From NCBI RefSeq assembly GCF_042675965.1, contig NZ_JBHTKJ010000036.1, positions 1 through 20,912 of the forward strand: a stretch of 20,912 nucleotides of DNA, given 5' to 3'. A program made the translations under genes and the position numbers. Source of the stretch: Virgibacillus_R byunsanensis. Lineage in GTDB: Bacteria; Bacillota; Bacilli; Bacillales; Amphibacillaceae. Position 1 is the stretch's first letter; each line of letters starts with the position of its first letter. Shown here one piece after another: positions 1 to 6,850 of the stretch. Under the pieces are notes generated by a model. That model was not told the origin of the DNA, did not search any database, and saw only the letters and a program-made list of their open reading frames with translations.

Positions 1-955
1 GGTTATATACAGCGTTTTCGCTATGTCCATAAAGCTTTTTTAAAACTAAATGTTGCTTTACCCATTTGAAAAATAATTCAATTTGCCACCGCGTTCGATA
101 GAGATCACCAATTTCTTGTGCACTTCGTTTTGCATCATTGCACACAATGGAAATCTTATTTCCTTCGCTATCAAGTGTTTCGATTAAGCGTAGAGGGTGT
201 TCCATTTGGCCAATTTTCACGTTAGCTTCTCGAGTGATTGGAGAAGAAGGGTCAACAGGTAATTCATCTATTACATTTACAACTGTATTCGTTTTAATTC
301 GGGTTACAAATCTAATTCCTTCCGCACAATAGGAATCAAACTTTTTAAAGTTGAAGTAGCCTCGATCGAATACGTGAAGTATGTTTTTATCGGATACGAT
401 TAACGAATCCAACTGCGTTTCATCCGCAGGTCTTGCAGGAGTAACAATCACGTCATTTGGGTACGATATGCCATCACAAAAACGGATGGATGTATGCATC
501 TTTACTCCTGATTTTGTATCACGAAAATCTGCCCATTCATATTGGCTAAGACACATGGAAATCGTTGATGAATCAATAAGATTAATCTTCCCAAGAGCTT
601 TATTAACCTTTTGTGGGCCAAGCACTTGATGTAGTTTTTGAATCAAGTGCTGCATAATAACTTGGAATATCTCCGATGGTATATCACCAAGCTTTCGAGA
701 AAGTTGCGACTTACTGATACTTTCAATTTGGGCCAGTCTTTGAACGGTTTTCTTGCGTTTTACTTTTTCACTTATCCTTCCCAGACTAGGTAATCCTTGC
801 AGCTGGGCGTAAATAAAAAGATTTGTAAACGTAAGTACATCAAGTTTTTTAACATATTTATCGATACCGGCATGATCAATCATTTTTTGTATCACTTTCG
901 AATCTAATGGATGAATGTATTCCTTGAATACAGTTTTTATGGTATTATTGTCCAT
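1..955 (-). CDS. IS4-family transposase, N-terminal part (cut by window edge)
   Basis: The reading frame stays open from the ATG at 955 to the window edge, giving 318 residues, so the C-terminus is missing. It is a DDE transposase that would cut and paste its own IS element. I see the catalytic aspartates at D128 (LIDSST) and D197 (FDRGYF), and the third acidic residue inside a complete YREK signature, Y286-x2-R289-x3-E293-x6-K300, which defines the IS4 family. The N-terminal 70 residues are basic and helical, as in the usual DNA-binding part. The Shine-Dalgarno AAGGAG lies five bases before the ATG and falls partly inside an inverted repeat, annotated separately. No frameshift is visible in the part present, so the copy could be intact. 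The IS end lies somewhere in about 1020-1125, but I cannot place it without the other terminus. Confidence 0.93.
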   Translation of the reverse strand, partial: MDNNTIKTVFKEYIHPLDSKVIQKMIDHAGIDKYVKKLDVLTFTNLFIYAQLQGLPSLGRISEKVKRKKTVQRLAQIESISKSQLSRKLGDIPSEIFQVIMQHLIQKLHQVLGPQKVNKALGKINLIDSSTISMCLSQYEWADFRDTKSGVKMHTSIRFCDGISYPNDVIVTPARPADETQLDSLIVSDKNILHVFDRGYFNFKKFDSYCAEGIRFVTRIKTNTVVNVIDELPVDPSSPITREANVKIGQMEHPLRLIETLDSEGNKISIVCNDAKRSAQEIGDLYRTRWQIELFFKWVKQHLVLKKLYGHSENAVYN

Positions 956-962
956 GTGTTCT

Positions 963-1011
963 CCTTATAGTTAGGGATTTGGACAGGACTACCATACCCC
1001 TAATTATAAGG
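963..1011 (-). promoter_or_regulatory. Fold-back hairpin over the transposase ribosome-binding site
   Basis: Two 14-base arms (963-976 and 998-1011) are complementary with one mismatch and enclose a 21-base loop. On the transposase strand the proximal arm contains AAGG of the AAGGAG Shine-Dalgarno. A transcript entering from outside the IS would fold and hide the ribosome-binding site, whereas one starting inside the loop or arm would not. IS10 and IS50 are known to limit external activation this way. On the plus strand the second arm is followed by seven T (1012-1018), so it could also act as a terminator. Confidence 0.6.
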
Positions 1012-1124
1012 TTTTTTTATGGACTTTTAAAGTGAAAATTACCATTATTCATAATTTTGGCATAAAATAATTTGTTTGACTTCTGTTGAAAAATTTTATG
1101 CAACGCTAGTGTAATTTCCTAAGC

Positions 1125-1160
1125 TATAAAAAAGCAGTAGTTCTGTAGAACTACTGCTTT
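1125..1160 (-). terminator. Intrinsic terminator of the 97-residue protein gene
   Basis: A perfect 13-base stem (1131-1143 with 1148-1160) with a 4-base loop is followed on the minus strand by a T-run. The stop codon of the upstream gene lies inside the stem. Confidence 0.85.
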
Positions 1161-1444
1161 TCCTGTTCTTCCTGTAATGGATGGACATCGTCTGGCTCAT
1201 CATGAATGGGATGCGAACCAGGAGTCTGTCTCGGCAGGTCTTCATGCATTTCCTTGTATGGATAGTTAAAAGCACTTTGACGGCGCTGTCCTTCCTCCCA
1301 TGGAGTGGATTTACTTGAAGCTAATTCATCTTCATTAATGGGTGATCCAAGTGGTCCATCTGGGAACTCTTCAGGAACAAGATAATTACGAACGTTTTTG
1401 ACATTTGAAAAATCAGAGTAATTTTTTTCTCTTTTTTGTGCCAT
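1151..1444 (-). CDS. Small hydrophilic Bacillaceae protein of unknown function
   Basis: The product has 97 residues, is very hydrophilic, and has neither signal peptide nor membrane segment. The N-terminus is basic (MAQKREKNYSDF). The middle is rich in Pro, Gly and acidic residues (VPEEFPDGPLG, STPWEEGQRR). The C-terminus has an acidic tail with several histidines. It looks largely disordered. The composition and the STPW..GQR...SAFNY pattern remind me of small uncharacterised Bacillaceae cytosolic proteins, but I cannot name a family. A purine-rich AAAGGATGA lies about 11 bases before the ATG, and a strong terminator overlaps the stop, so it is probably a single-gene unit. An overlapping frame at 1321-1557 has no comparable support. 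Confidence 0.75.
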   Translation of the reverse strand: MAQKREKNYSDFSNVKNVRNYLVPEEFPDGPLGSPINEDELASSKSTPWEEGQRRQSAFNYPYKEMHEDLPRQTPGSHPIHDEPDDVHPLQEEQEKQ

Positions 1445-1527
1445 GGATCATTCATCCTTTCTTCTTCATAGAGTTTGCTATGTAGAAAGAAAGTATTATG
1501 CCAATTTTTGTTTAATCTAGGCTGTTT

Positions 1528-1735
1528 CCGGACGCACTGTTGCTTTTTCATCTTCATAGTTGCTATAAAATGCGACGTTACATATCACTCTGGAAATACA
1601 CTACGCGCACCTTAAGGCGGCAGGTGAGCCACCACGTGCTGAAGCCACCCGCAGCGGTGGTTTTCCGCTTCGGAGGGCTGAAGCCGTACCCGCGGAAAGC
1701 GAATGCCCAGAACTTGCTTCATTTAATGCCTTAGT
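1528..1735. repeat. GC-rich palindromic intergenic repeat
   Basis: This stretch between two minus-strand genes begins in AT-rich sequence (GTTGCTTTTT..., ATAAAATGCGACGTTAC). From about 1600 it turns distinctly GC-rich. It contains a direct repeat of GCTGAAGCC (1639 and 1678), a short stem CCACC/GGTGG around 1644-1660, and TTTCCGC/GCGGAAA arms around 1662-1700. Any open frame across it has no ribosome site and no recognisable product. The motif ATAATGCGACGT recurs near 20831, pointing to a dispersed family. Function unknown. Confidence 0.5.
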
Positions 1736-1768
1736 AAAATGGGACTCAATAGTAAATTAATAATTGGA

Positions 1769-1894
1769 TTAATTTTTAAATGACTCGATATACAAACTGA
1801 CAACTTTGTGAGAAGTAATTTCTGTATGTTTAATCATTTCGACTATGGTTGTAGCGTCCATGTCAAGAAAGGAGGTAATCGTATTTTTACTCAT
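1769..1894 (-). pseudogene. N-terminal scrap of an amidase-signature enzyme
   Basis: A 41-codon minus-strand frame starts at an ATG (1894) and ends at TAA (1769). The translation (SFLDMDATTIVEMI, then TEITSHKVVSLYIESFKN) resembles the first 40 residues of GatA/amidase-family proteins, where a short segment of the form 'DATxLAELIrxgevts.EvvxayI' precedes the catalytic domain. The Ser-cisSer-Lys catalytic region is absent. There is no convincing Shine-Dalgarno. It sits just downstream of the DUF3055 gene and next to the GC-rich repeat, which may mark a deletion junction. The resemblance is short, so the family call is tentative. Confidence 0.4.
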
Positions 1895-1922
1895 TGAAAT
1901 TATTCTTTTAATTGTTGGGAAG

Positions 1923-2192
1923 TTATAATATCTGTTTAAAAAACTCTCTAAGTTCCTCAGCTTCCATTTCAGTCACGTGGAAAATGTGCTCTATTCCACC
2001 CTCTTTTGCTATATCATCACGTCCAAGAATGGCGAAGCGATTACGTTGCAAGTCGATTACGACCTTTTTACTTGGATCCTCTCGGTGTTCCATTAATGCA
2101 AAATCATGTCTGTGTAGGTTGCCCATAAAGCTAATATATCGAACTTCCTTTTTGACCGTTTTATCTAGAATATAGTCCTGTTCTGAACTCAA
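1923..2192 (-). CDS. DUF3055 / SAV0927-family protein
   Basis: The product has 89 residues and is small and cytosolic. The core pattern YISFMGNLHRHDFALMEH, followed by KKVVIDLQRNRFAILGRDD and a C-terminal acidic helix ending EAEELREFFKQIL, matches my memory of the DUF3055 (SAV0927) family of Firmicutes. No biochemical role is known to me. The start is a TTG at 2190-2192, chosen because AAGGAGG lies eight bases upstream and there is no ATG in a suitable place. It stands alone on the minus strand, divergent from yutE. Length and pattern fit a complete family member. Confidence 0.7.
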   Translation of the reverse strand: MSSEQDYILDKTVKKEVRYISFMGNLHRHDFALMEHREDPSKKVVIDLQRNRFAILGRDDIAKEGGIEHIFHVTEMEAEELREFFKQIL

Positions 2193-2304
2193 TTATAATT
2201 CCTCCTTAATTGAAAGTGACATTTTCCTAACTATACCATGTTTTCTATTTTCGTTCATTGTATATGTGGTATATTAGTAATAGCAAGAAACGGAGGGTTT
2301 GGTT

Positions 2305-2742
2305 ATGTATTTTATAGACCGAAGTAAGATTGAAAAGACGCTAGAGTATATGGATGGATTAATTCAGGAATTAAATCAACATTCATTTGAAACTTCTTTG
2401 GGTAAATTAGGACTTGAAAGAATTACACATATGACAATTGAATCGATGCTTGATATTGGAAATATGATGATTGATGGATTTATTATGAGGGACCCTGGAA
2501 GCTATGAAGATATTATAGATATTCTCGTTGATGAATTGGTTTTGCCTAATTCAGATGAAAATAAGTATAAAGAAGTAATTAGATTAAGAAAGTTGCTTGT
2601 CAAAGATTACTTATCCGTTGATCACTCAAATTTAATAACAGTTATGATAGCAAACAAACCTATTTTGGAAAGTTTCAGTACACATGTAAGAACATATTTG
2701 GATAATGAGCTAGGTGTTGCTAATGCATTCTCTAAAGAATAA
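2305..2742 (+). CDS. yutE: YutE, DUF86 (HepT-like) protein
   Basis: The product has 145 residues and is mostly helical. The opening MYFIDRSKIEKTLEYMDGL and the segment NMMIDGFIMRDPGSYEDIIDIL are typical of YutE, a DUF86 protein with the fold of HepT-type toxin RNases. The usual RX4-6H catalytic motif is not intact: at the matching place the sequence reads RLRKLLVKDY, with Lys where His is expected. No MntA-type nucleotidyltransferase antitoxin lies beside it, so a toxin role is unlikely. Start: ATG at 2305, seven bases after GGAGGG; the in-frame TTG at 2299 is too close to that site. Its last 20 bases overlap the next gene, which implies co-transcription and translational coupling. Confidence 0.88.
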   Translation: MYFIDRSKIEKTLEYMDGLIQELNQHSFETSLGKLGLERITHMTIESMLDIGNMMIDGFIMRDPGSYEDIIDILVDELVLPNSDENKYKEVIRLRKLLVKDYLSVDHSNLITVMIANKPILESFSTHVRTYLDNELGVANAFSKE

Positions 2743-3367
2743 ACGCAAGTCTACAAAACAGAAACTTTTAGATATATTAAAAAAGGATCATGAGGATACT
2801 ATTCATGAAATTATGAATCATTTTCAAATCTCAGAAATCGCTGTAAGACGACATTTACATGAACTTGAACAACAGGGATTTGTGAAAACAAACACGATTA
2901 AACAAAAAGTAGGTCGCCCTTATTTTACGTATGCACTTACTAAAAAAGGCCATGGTACTTTTCCAAACCAATATGAACAACTACCACTTGAAATTTTACA
3001 GGATCTTAAAGATTTACAAGGAGAAGAGGCAGTCAAAAATTTATTGAAAAGACGAATGGAGCGTGAGAAATCCTATTTCCAGTCCGAAATTCAGGGTGAT
3101 GAATTTGATCAACGAGTCAAGGAACTCGCTGGAATTCAGGATGAGAAAGGGTATATGGTGGAGCTTGAAAAGGTATCTGAGGGCTATGAAATAAAGCATT
3201 ACAACTGTCCAATAGCCAATATTGCCTCTATGTACCACCAACTTTGTAAAAATGAACACATTATTTTTGAAGATGTTTTTCCAAACAGCGAGATTATCTC
3301 ACATTCGTGTATAACAAAAGGAGACAATTTTTGTAAATGGACTATAAAGAAACCACAAGAGAAGTAA
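2723..3367 (+). CDS. SufR-like winged-helix regulator with C-terminal Cys cluster
   Basis: The product has 214 residues. Residues 10-70 form a DeoR/ArsR-like winged helix (recognition region around IAVRRHLHELEQQGFV, wing KVGRPYFTYALT). Residues 95-130 are charged and helical. The C-terminal part carries four cysteines, C162-x12-C175-x20-C196-x7-C204. A CX12C pair introduced by 'NCPIA' is characteristic of SufR-type regulators that bind an Fe-S cluster and repress suf genes, so it probably senses Fe-S or redox state (inference). The start chosen is the ATG at 2723, preceded by TAGGTG at six bases; a GTG at 2714 is possible. The gene is embedded between yutE and yutF with overlaps on both sides, so all three form one operon. 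Fe-S genes yutI and yutM lie a few kilobases away. Confidence 0.8.
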   Translation: MHSLKNKRKSTKQKLLDILKKDHEDTIHEIMNHFQISEIAVRRHLHELEQQGFVKTNTIKQKVGRPYFTYALTKKGHGTFPNQYEQLPLEILQDLKDLQGEEAVKNLLKRRMEREKSYFQSEIQGDEFDQRVKELAGIQDEKGYMVELEKVSEGYEIKHYNCPIANIASMYHQLCKNEHIIFEDVFPNSEIISHSCITKGDNFCKWTIKKPQEK

Positions 3368-4146
3368 AAAAATACTCTGGTTATTTAATTGATTTAGACG
3401 GTACAATGTATCGAGGAAATAAAGTAATCGATGCAGCAGGAGATTTTGTGGAGGTATTAAATCAATCCGATATACCTTATTTATTTGTAACAAACAATTC
3501 TTCAAAAACACCAGCAGCGGTATCAGATAAATTAAACAGTATGAATATCATGGCAACACCTAAACATGTTTTAACGTCAAGCATGGCTACTGCTAAGTAT
3601 ATGAAGCGTATAAATCCTTCAGCAAGGTGTTATGTTATTGGTGAAGAAGGCTTGATTCAAGCGATTCAGCAAGAAGGTTTAATTGTTACAGAAGAGAATT
3701 GTGACTTCGTTGTAGTTGGGTTAGACCGAAATATATCTTATGAAAAATTAACTATAGCTTGTTTGGCTATCCGCAATGGCGCAACTTTTATTTCAACAAA
3801 TAGTGATGTTGCCATACCATCCGAACGAGGGCTGTTGCCTGGAAATGGTGCAATCACCTCTGTCATTACAGTAAGTACTGGAATAGCTCCTATTTTCATC
3901 GGAAAACCAGAAGCTATTATCATGAACGAAGCATTGAAGCTATTAAGACTGTCCAAAAATGAAGCATTAATGGTTGGTGATAATTATAATACCGATATCC
4001 TGGCAGGAATTCATGCCGGAATTGATACTTTGATGGTTTATACAGGGGTAACATCTTATACGTCCTATCATTCTTTAGAAGTAAAACCAACTTACCATGT
4101 TCACAATCTATATGAATGGATTTCCAAAATTAAAGCTGTCCACTAA
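3337..4146 (+). CDS. yutF: YutF, HAD-superfamily subclass IIA phosphatase
   Basis: The product has 269 residues and is cytosolic. It has the four HAD signatures: DLDGT (19-23, nucleophile Asp19 and acid/base Asp21), VTNNSS (Thr52, motif II), Lys190 in IGKPEA (motif III) and GDNYNTD (214-220, motif IV, Mg2+ binding). The large cap between motifs II and III makes it a type IIA member (NagD/AraL/p-nitrophenylphosphatase group), which dephosphorylates small sugar or nucleotide phosphates; the true substrate cannot be read from sequence. The ATG lies inside the 3' end of the upstream regulator gene, about 12 bases after AAAGGAG, an overlap of 31 bases. The stop codon lies in the left arm of the terminator. 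Confidence 0.9.
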   Translation: MDYKETTREVKKYSGYLIDLDGTMYRGNKVIDAAGDFVEVLNQSDIPYLFVTNNSSKTPAAVSDKLNSMNIMATPKHVLTSSMATAKYMKRINPSARCYVIGEEGLIQAIQQEGLIVTEENCDFVVVGLDRNISYEKLTIACLAIRNGATFISTNSDVAIPSERGLLPGNGAITSVITVSTGIAPIFIGKPEAIIMNEALKLLRLSKNEALMVGDNYNTDILAGIHAGIDTLMVYTGVTSYTSYHSLEVKPTYHVHNLYEWISKIKAVH

Positions 4147-4165
4147 AACAATTAGTGGACAGCTT
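4133..4165 (+). terminator. Intrinsic terminator of the yutE-yutF operon
   Basis: A perfect 14-base stem (4133-4146 with 4152-4165) and 5-base loop, followed by the T-rich stretch GTTCTTTGTTT. The left arm includes the last codons and stop of yutF. The 3' end of a family-1 repeat begins about six bases further on. Confidence 0.85.
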
Positions 4166-4170
4166 GTTCT

Positions 4171-4272
4171 TTGTTTATGGAATTATTAAAAGTAGGAGCC
4201 TCTGCATAATTTATTAACTGTGTAAGCTGCGTTCAGCTCCGACGTACAAGACGTACTAGTGCGCTTTTGTTC
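4171..4272 (-). repeat. Family-1 modular repeat, short copy (C)
   Basis: Read on the minus strand it starts GAACAAAAGCGC directly after the yutG stop and then jumps to the far end of the element: ACTAGTACGTCTTGTACGTC, GGAGCTGAACG, AATAAATTATGCAGAGGCTCC, and a terminal CCATAAACAA. Both termini match the long copy at 6850-7265, while the roughly 300-base interior is missing. It fills the whole space between the convergent yutF terminator and yutG. Confidence 0.75.
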
Positions 4273-4785
4273 TTAGTCATCAAGTAGTTGGTCATCAGCG
4301 GTTGCGTGAGCGAGTCTGCTGGATGCCGCTGCAGCAATTGCACCTACGATATCATCTAGGAATGTATGACATTCTCCTGTTGATTTATCATTTAAACGTT
4401 TTAATATTCCTGGTTTCTGTTTATCAATAAACCCATAATTCGTAAATCCAATTGAACCGTATACATTTACAATGGAAAAAGCGACAATTTCATCGATACC
4501 ATATAAGCTTTCATCTTCCTCGAGTGTTTTTTGTAGTGGCTGATCTAGTTTCTTTTGTTCTGTTAGCTTATCCAGTTGAATGCCAGTTAAAACGGCATTT
4601 TGAACCTCACGTTTAGTTAAAACACGGTCTACATTATGAAGACAATCCTCCATTTTTAGGTCATCATGATACTTTGACTGTAAGTAATATACAAGCTCAG
4701 CAATATCATTTAATGTAACACCACGTTCGATCAACCATTCTCTTGCTTTGGTTTCCAATTCAGTTTGATTTGTATTTGAATCCAT
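4273..4785 (-). CDS. yutG: YutG, phosphatidylglycerophosphatase A-like protein
   Basis: The product has 170 residues. It belongs to the PgpA/YutG family: a helical N-terminal third, then the conserved DEIVAFSIVNVYGSIGFTNYG and CHTFLDDIVGAIAAAASSRL segments (residues 98-158), whose acidic residues are the likely metal ligands. Family members in Bacillus are assigned to dephosphorylation of phosphatidylglycerol phosphate or remain uncharacterised; unlike E. coli PgpA I see no strong membrane segment, only moderately hydrophobic helices. Start: ATG at 4785, six bases after AGGTG, in preference to a GTG at 4794 that is part of that site. No terminator is visible downstream, where a family-1 repeat begins at the stop codon. 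It is divergent from yutH. Confidence 0.85.
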   Translation of the reverse strand: MDSNTNQTELETKAREWLIERGVTLNDIAELVYYLQSKYHDDLKMEDCLHNVDRVLTKREVQNAVLTGIQLDKLTEQKKLDQPLQKTLEEDESLYGIDEIVAFSIVNVYGSIGFTNYGFIDKQKPGILKRLNDKSTGECHTFLDDIVGAIAAAASSRLAHATADDQLLDD

Positions 4786-4823
4786 TACTATCACCTATCT
4801 TTTCTAATTTTCGACTATATCTA

Positions 4824-4853
4824 GTTAAAATGTGCCTAATTGGAACATACACT
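4824..4853 (+). promoter_or_regulatory. Probable sigma-E-type (sporulation) promoter of yutH
   Basis: CATACACT at 4846-4853 fits the sigma-E -10 consensus (CATACAMT) exactly. A loose -35, GTTAAAAT, lies 14 bases upstream (4824-4831). Predicted transcription would begin near 4861, shortly before the ribosome site of yutH, a spore-coat-associated gene, so mother-cell expression makes sense. The -35 match is weak. Confidence 0.5.
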
Positions 4854-4887
4854 ATTGTAACTAGGTTTACGGGGGGAGATTGACTTG

Positions 4888-5865
4888 ATGAATTTACTTT
4901 CTACTTATTATGCTATCCCAGATGGAGAAAGAATGATACTCGATGAGATGGAAGGTATTAAAACCGATGAATATCTTTATTTTACCATTTCTGCTAATAA
5001 CAAGGAAATTATACATATGGAGCAGGCAGCACTTGCTTATTATTTGGCAGAAAACAATTATAAACAAGTAGCCATTCCTATACCTAACGTTCATGGGGAA
5101 TGGTTTACTAAATATCAAGATAAAAAGTATTTAGTTCTACAGGTCCAATCCATACAAGATAGGCCTCACATTTCTCACGGCAAACTGTTGGCAAACTTTC
5201 ATCACACAGGTGCAAATTATAGCTATGAGCCAAATGAAATTTCATCCTATGGTCAATGGAAGGAATTATGGATAGATAAAATAACCATTTTTGAGAATCA
5301 AATTGGTCAAGAGGCCAAGAATAATTCAAATCGTTATTGTGAGTTACTTATGGATATCCTGCCATATCTGATAGGTATTAGTGAAAATGCTATTCAGTAT
5401 GTACAAGAAAGCGAACATGAAACTCGTTATCATGAAACGGATCAAAGCACTATAACATTTCAACGATACCAAAGTAATTGTTTGAAACCTGTCATTTGGA
5501 CTGGTGATTTAATGTATGATCATCCAACCCGTGATCTAGCTGAATATATTCGTGTGAAATTATTATATGGGGATCAGCGATCAATGGATGAGGTATCATT
5601 GTTTTTAAAGGAGTATCAAACCATTCGCTCATTATCAGTTTTCAGCTGGCGTTTATTATATGCGAGATTAGTATTTCCAATACATTTATTTGATGTAATC
5701 GGAAAGGGATTTTTAAGTGTAAATCATGATCAATCATATGAACGGTTAACAGATGTTATAAAAAATCAAGTTGTATATGAAGACCGATTAGATAAATTTT
5801 TCCAATATGCAGGGGTTGACAATGAATCGTTGCATATACCTGTGTTACACTGGTTAGGGAAATAA
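4888..5865 (+). CDS. yutH: YutH, spore-coat-associated kinase-fold protein
   Basis: The product has 325 residues. It resembles the YutH family, a spore-former-specific relative of CotS with an aminoglycoside-phosphotransferase/choline-kinase-like fold. I see the late conserved ITFQRYQSNCLKPVIWTGDL followed by DHPTRDLAEYIR (about residues 190-220), which corresponds to the kinase region but without a clear HGDLHxxN catalytic loop, so it is probably structural or non-canonical. Start: ATG at 4888; a TTG at 4885 is nearly as well placed after GGGGGAG. The gene is followed within 25 bases by the 2-hydroxyacid dehydrogenase gene, suggesting read-through. Confidence 0.85.
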   Translation: MNLLSTYYAIPDGERMILDEMEGIKTDEYLYFTISANNKEIIHMEQAALAYYLAENNYKQVAIPIPNVHGEWFTKYQDKKYLVLQVQSIQDRPHISHGKLLANFHHTGANYSYEPNEISSYGQWKELWIDKITIFENQIGQEAKNNSNRYCELLMDILPYLIGISENAIQYVQESEHETRYHETDQSTITFQRYQSNCLKPVIWTGDLMYDHPTRDLAEYIRVKLLYGDQRSMDEVSLFLKEYQTIRSLSVFSWRLLYARLVFPIHLFDVIGKGFLSVNHDQSYERLTDVIKNQVVYEDRLDKFFQYAGVDNESLHIPVLHWLGK

Positions 5866-5887
5866 AATCTAACGAGGTGTGAAATTT

Positions 5888-6850
5888 ATGGTGAAACCAA
5901 TCATTTATATTACTCGAAAAATACCTGAAAATTTACTTAAACCATACGAGAATACGTTTAATTTTCGAATGTGGAATGAAACAAGTAAGCCAGTACCAAG
6001 AAAGGTATTGATGGAAGAAAGTAAACAAGCAGATGGATTATTATGTTTGCTTACTGAGACCATAGATAAGGAATTTCTAGAGAACACAGGCGAATTAAAA
6101 GTAATTGCAAATATGGCAGTTGGATATGACAATATAGATATGGAATCTGCAAAAAATAAGGGAGTCATTGTTACCAATACGCCAGATGTGCTAACAGAAA
6201 CTACGGCAGACTTGACTTTTGCTTTACTGATGGCTACCGCACGAAGAATTGTAGAAGCAAACCTTTACATTAAACAGGACGACTGGAAGCATTGGTCACC
6301 ATTTTTACTTGCAGGAAATGATGTACACCATAAAACAATAGGGATAGTGGGTATGGGAAGAATTGGAGAAGCAGTTGCCAAAAGAGCAAAAGGCTTTGGC
6401 ATGTCTATTTTATATTATAATCGTTCACGTAAAATAGAAACAGAAAAAAAGTTAGGTGCAACATATGTTAATTTTGATGAATTACTCGAACAGTCAGATT
6501 ATGTCACATCTCTAGTCCCTTTAACAGAGGAAACTAAGCATCTTTTCAATGAAAATGCATTTAAAAAAATGAAAAGTTCAGGTATTTTTATAAATGTATC
6601 TCGTGGAGGTACCATGGATGAGGAGGCATTATATAATGCCTTACAAGCACAAGAAATTAAAGCTGCAGGATTGGATGTGTTTGAGGAAGAACCAATACGT
6701 TCGAATCATCCATTAGCAACATTAGATAATGTGATATGTTTACCACACATAGGTTCAGCAAGTGTTGCAACGCGTAGTGAAATGATACAACTTTGTTTAG
6801 AAAATCTGGACGCAGTTTATAAGGGAAAAAAGCCATTAACACAAGTATAG
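5888..6850 (+). CDS. D-isomer-specific 2-hydroxyacid dehydrogenase (glyoxylate/hydroxypyruvate reductase-like)
   Basis: The product has 320 residues and is a soluble NAD(P)H-dependent reductase of 2-oxo acids. The nucleotide-binding glycine motif is GMGRIG at 155-160. The catalytic triad of the family is present: Arg239 (NVSRGG), Glu268 (LDVFEEEP) and His287 (LPHIGSA). The segment NMAVGYDNID (76-85) is the conserved substrate-binding loop. An Asn178-Arg179-Ser180 after beta-2 (YYNRS), with no Asp at the end of that strand, hints at NADPH preference as in GRHPR-type enzymes; this is inference. Start: ATG at 5888, eight bases after GAGGTG, rather than the upstream in-frame GTG which belongs to that site. 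It follows yutH by 22 bases. No own terminator is visible: repeat A starts at the last base of the stop codon. Confidence 0.9.
   Translation: MVKPIIYITRKIPENLLKPYENTFNFRMWNETSKPVPRKVLMEESKQADGLLCLLTETIDKEFLENTGELKVIANMAVGYDNIDMESAKNKGVIVTNTPDVLTETTADLTFALLMATARRIVEANLYIKQDDWKHWSPFLLAGNDVHHKTIGIVGMGRIGEAVAKRAKGFGMSILYYNRSRKIETEKKLGATYVNFDELLEQSDYVTSLVPLTEETKHLFNENAFKKMKSSGIFINVSRGGTMDEEALYNALQAQEIKAAGLDVFEEEPIRSNHPLATLDNVICLPHIGSASVATRSEMIQLCLENLDAVYKGKKPLTQV

Noticed and set aside
1540..1734. 64-codon open frame across the GC-rich stretch
   Set aside because: It is open because of the GC-rich repeat; no ribosome site or recognisable product.
2299..2742. HepT/MntA toxin-antitoxin pair
   Set aside because: The catalytic histidine motif is missing and no nucleotidyltransferase gene is adjacent.
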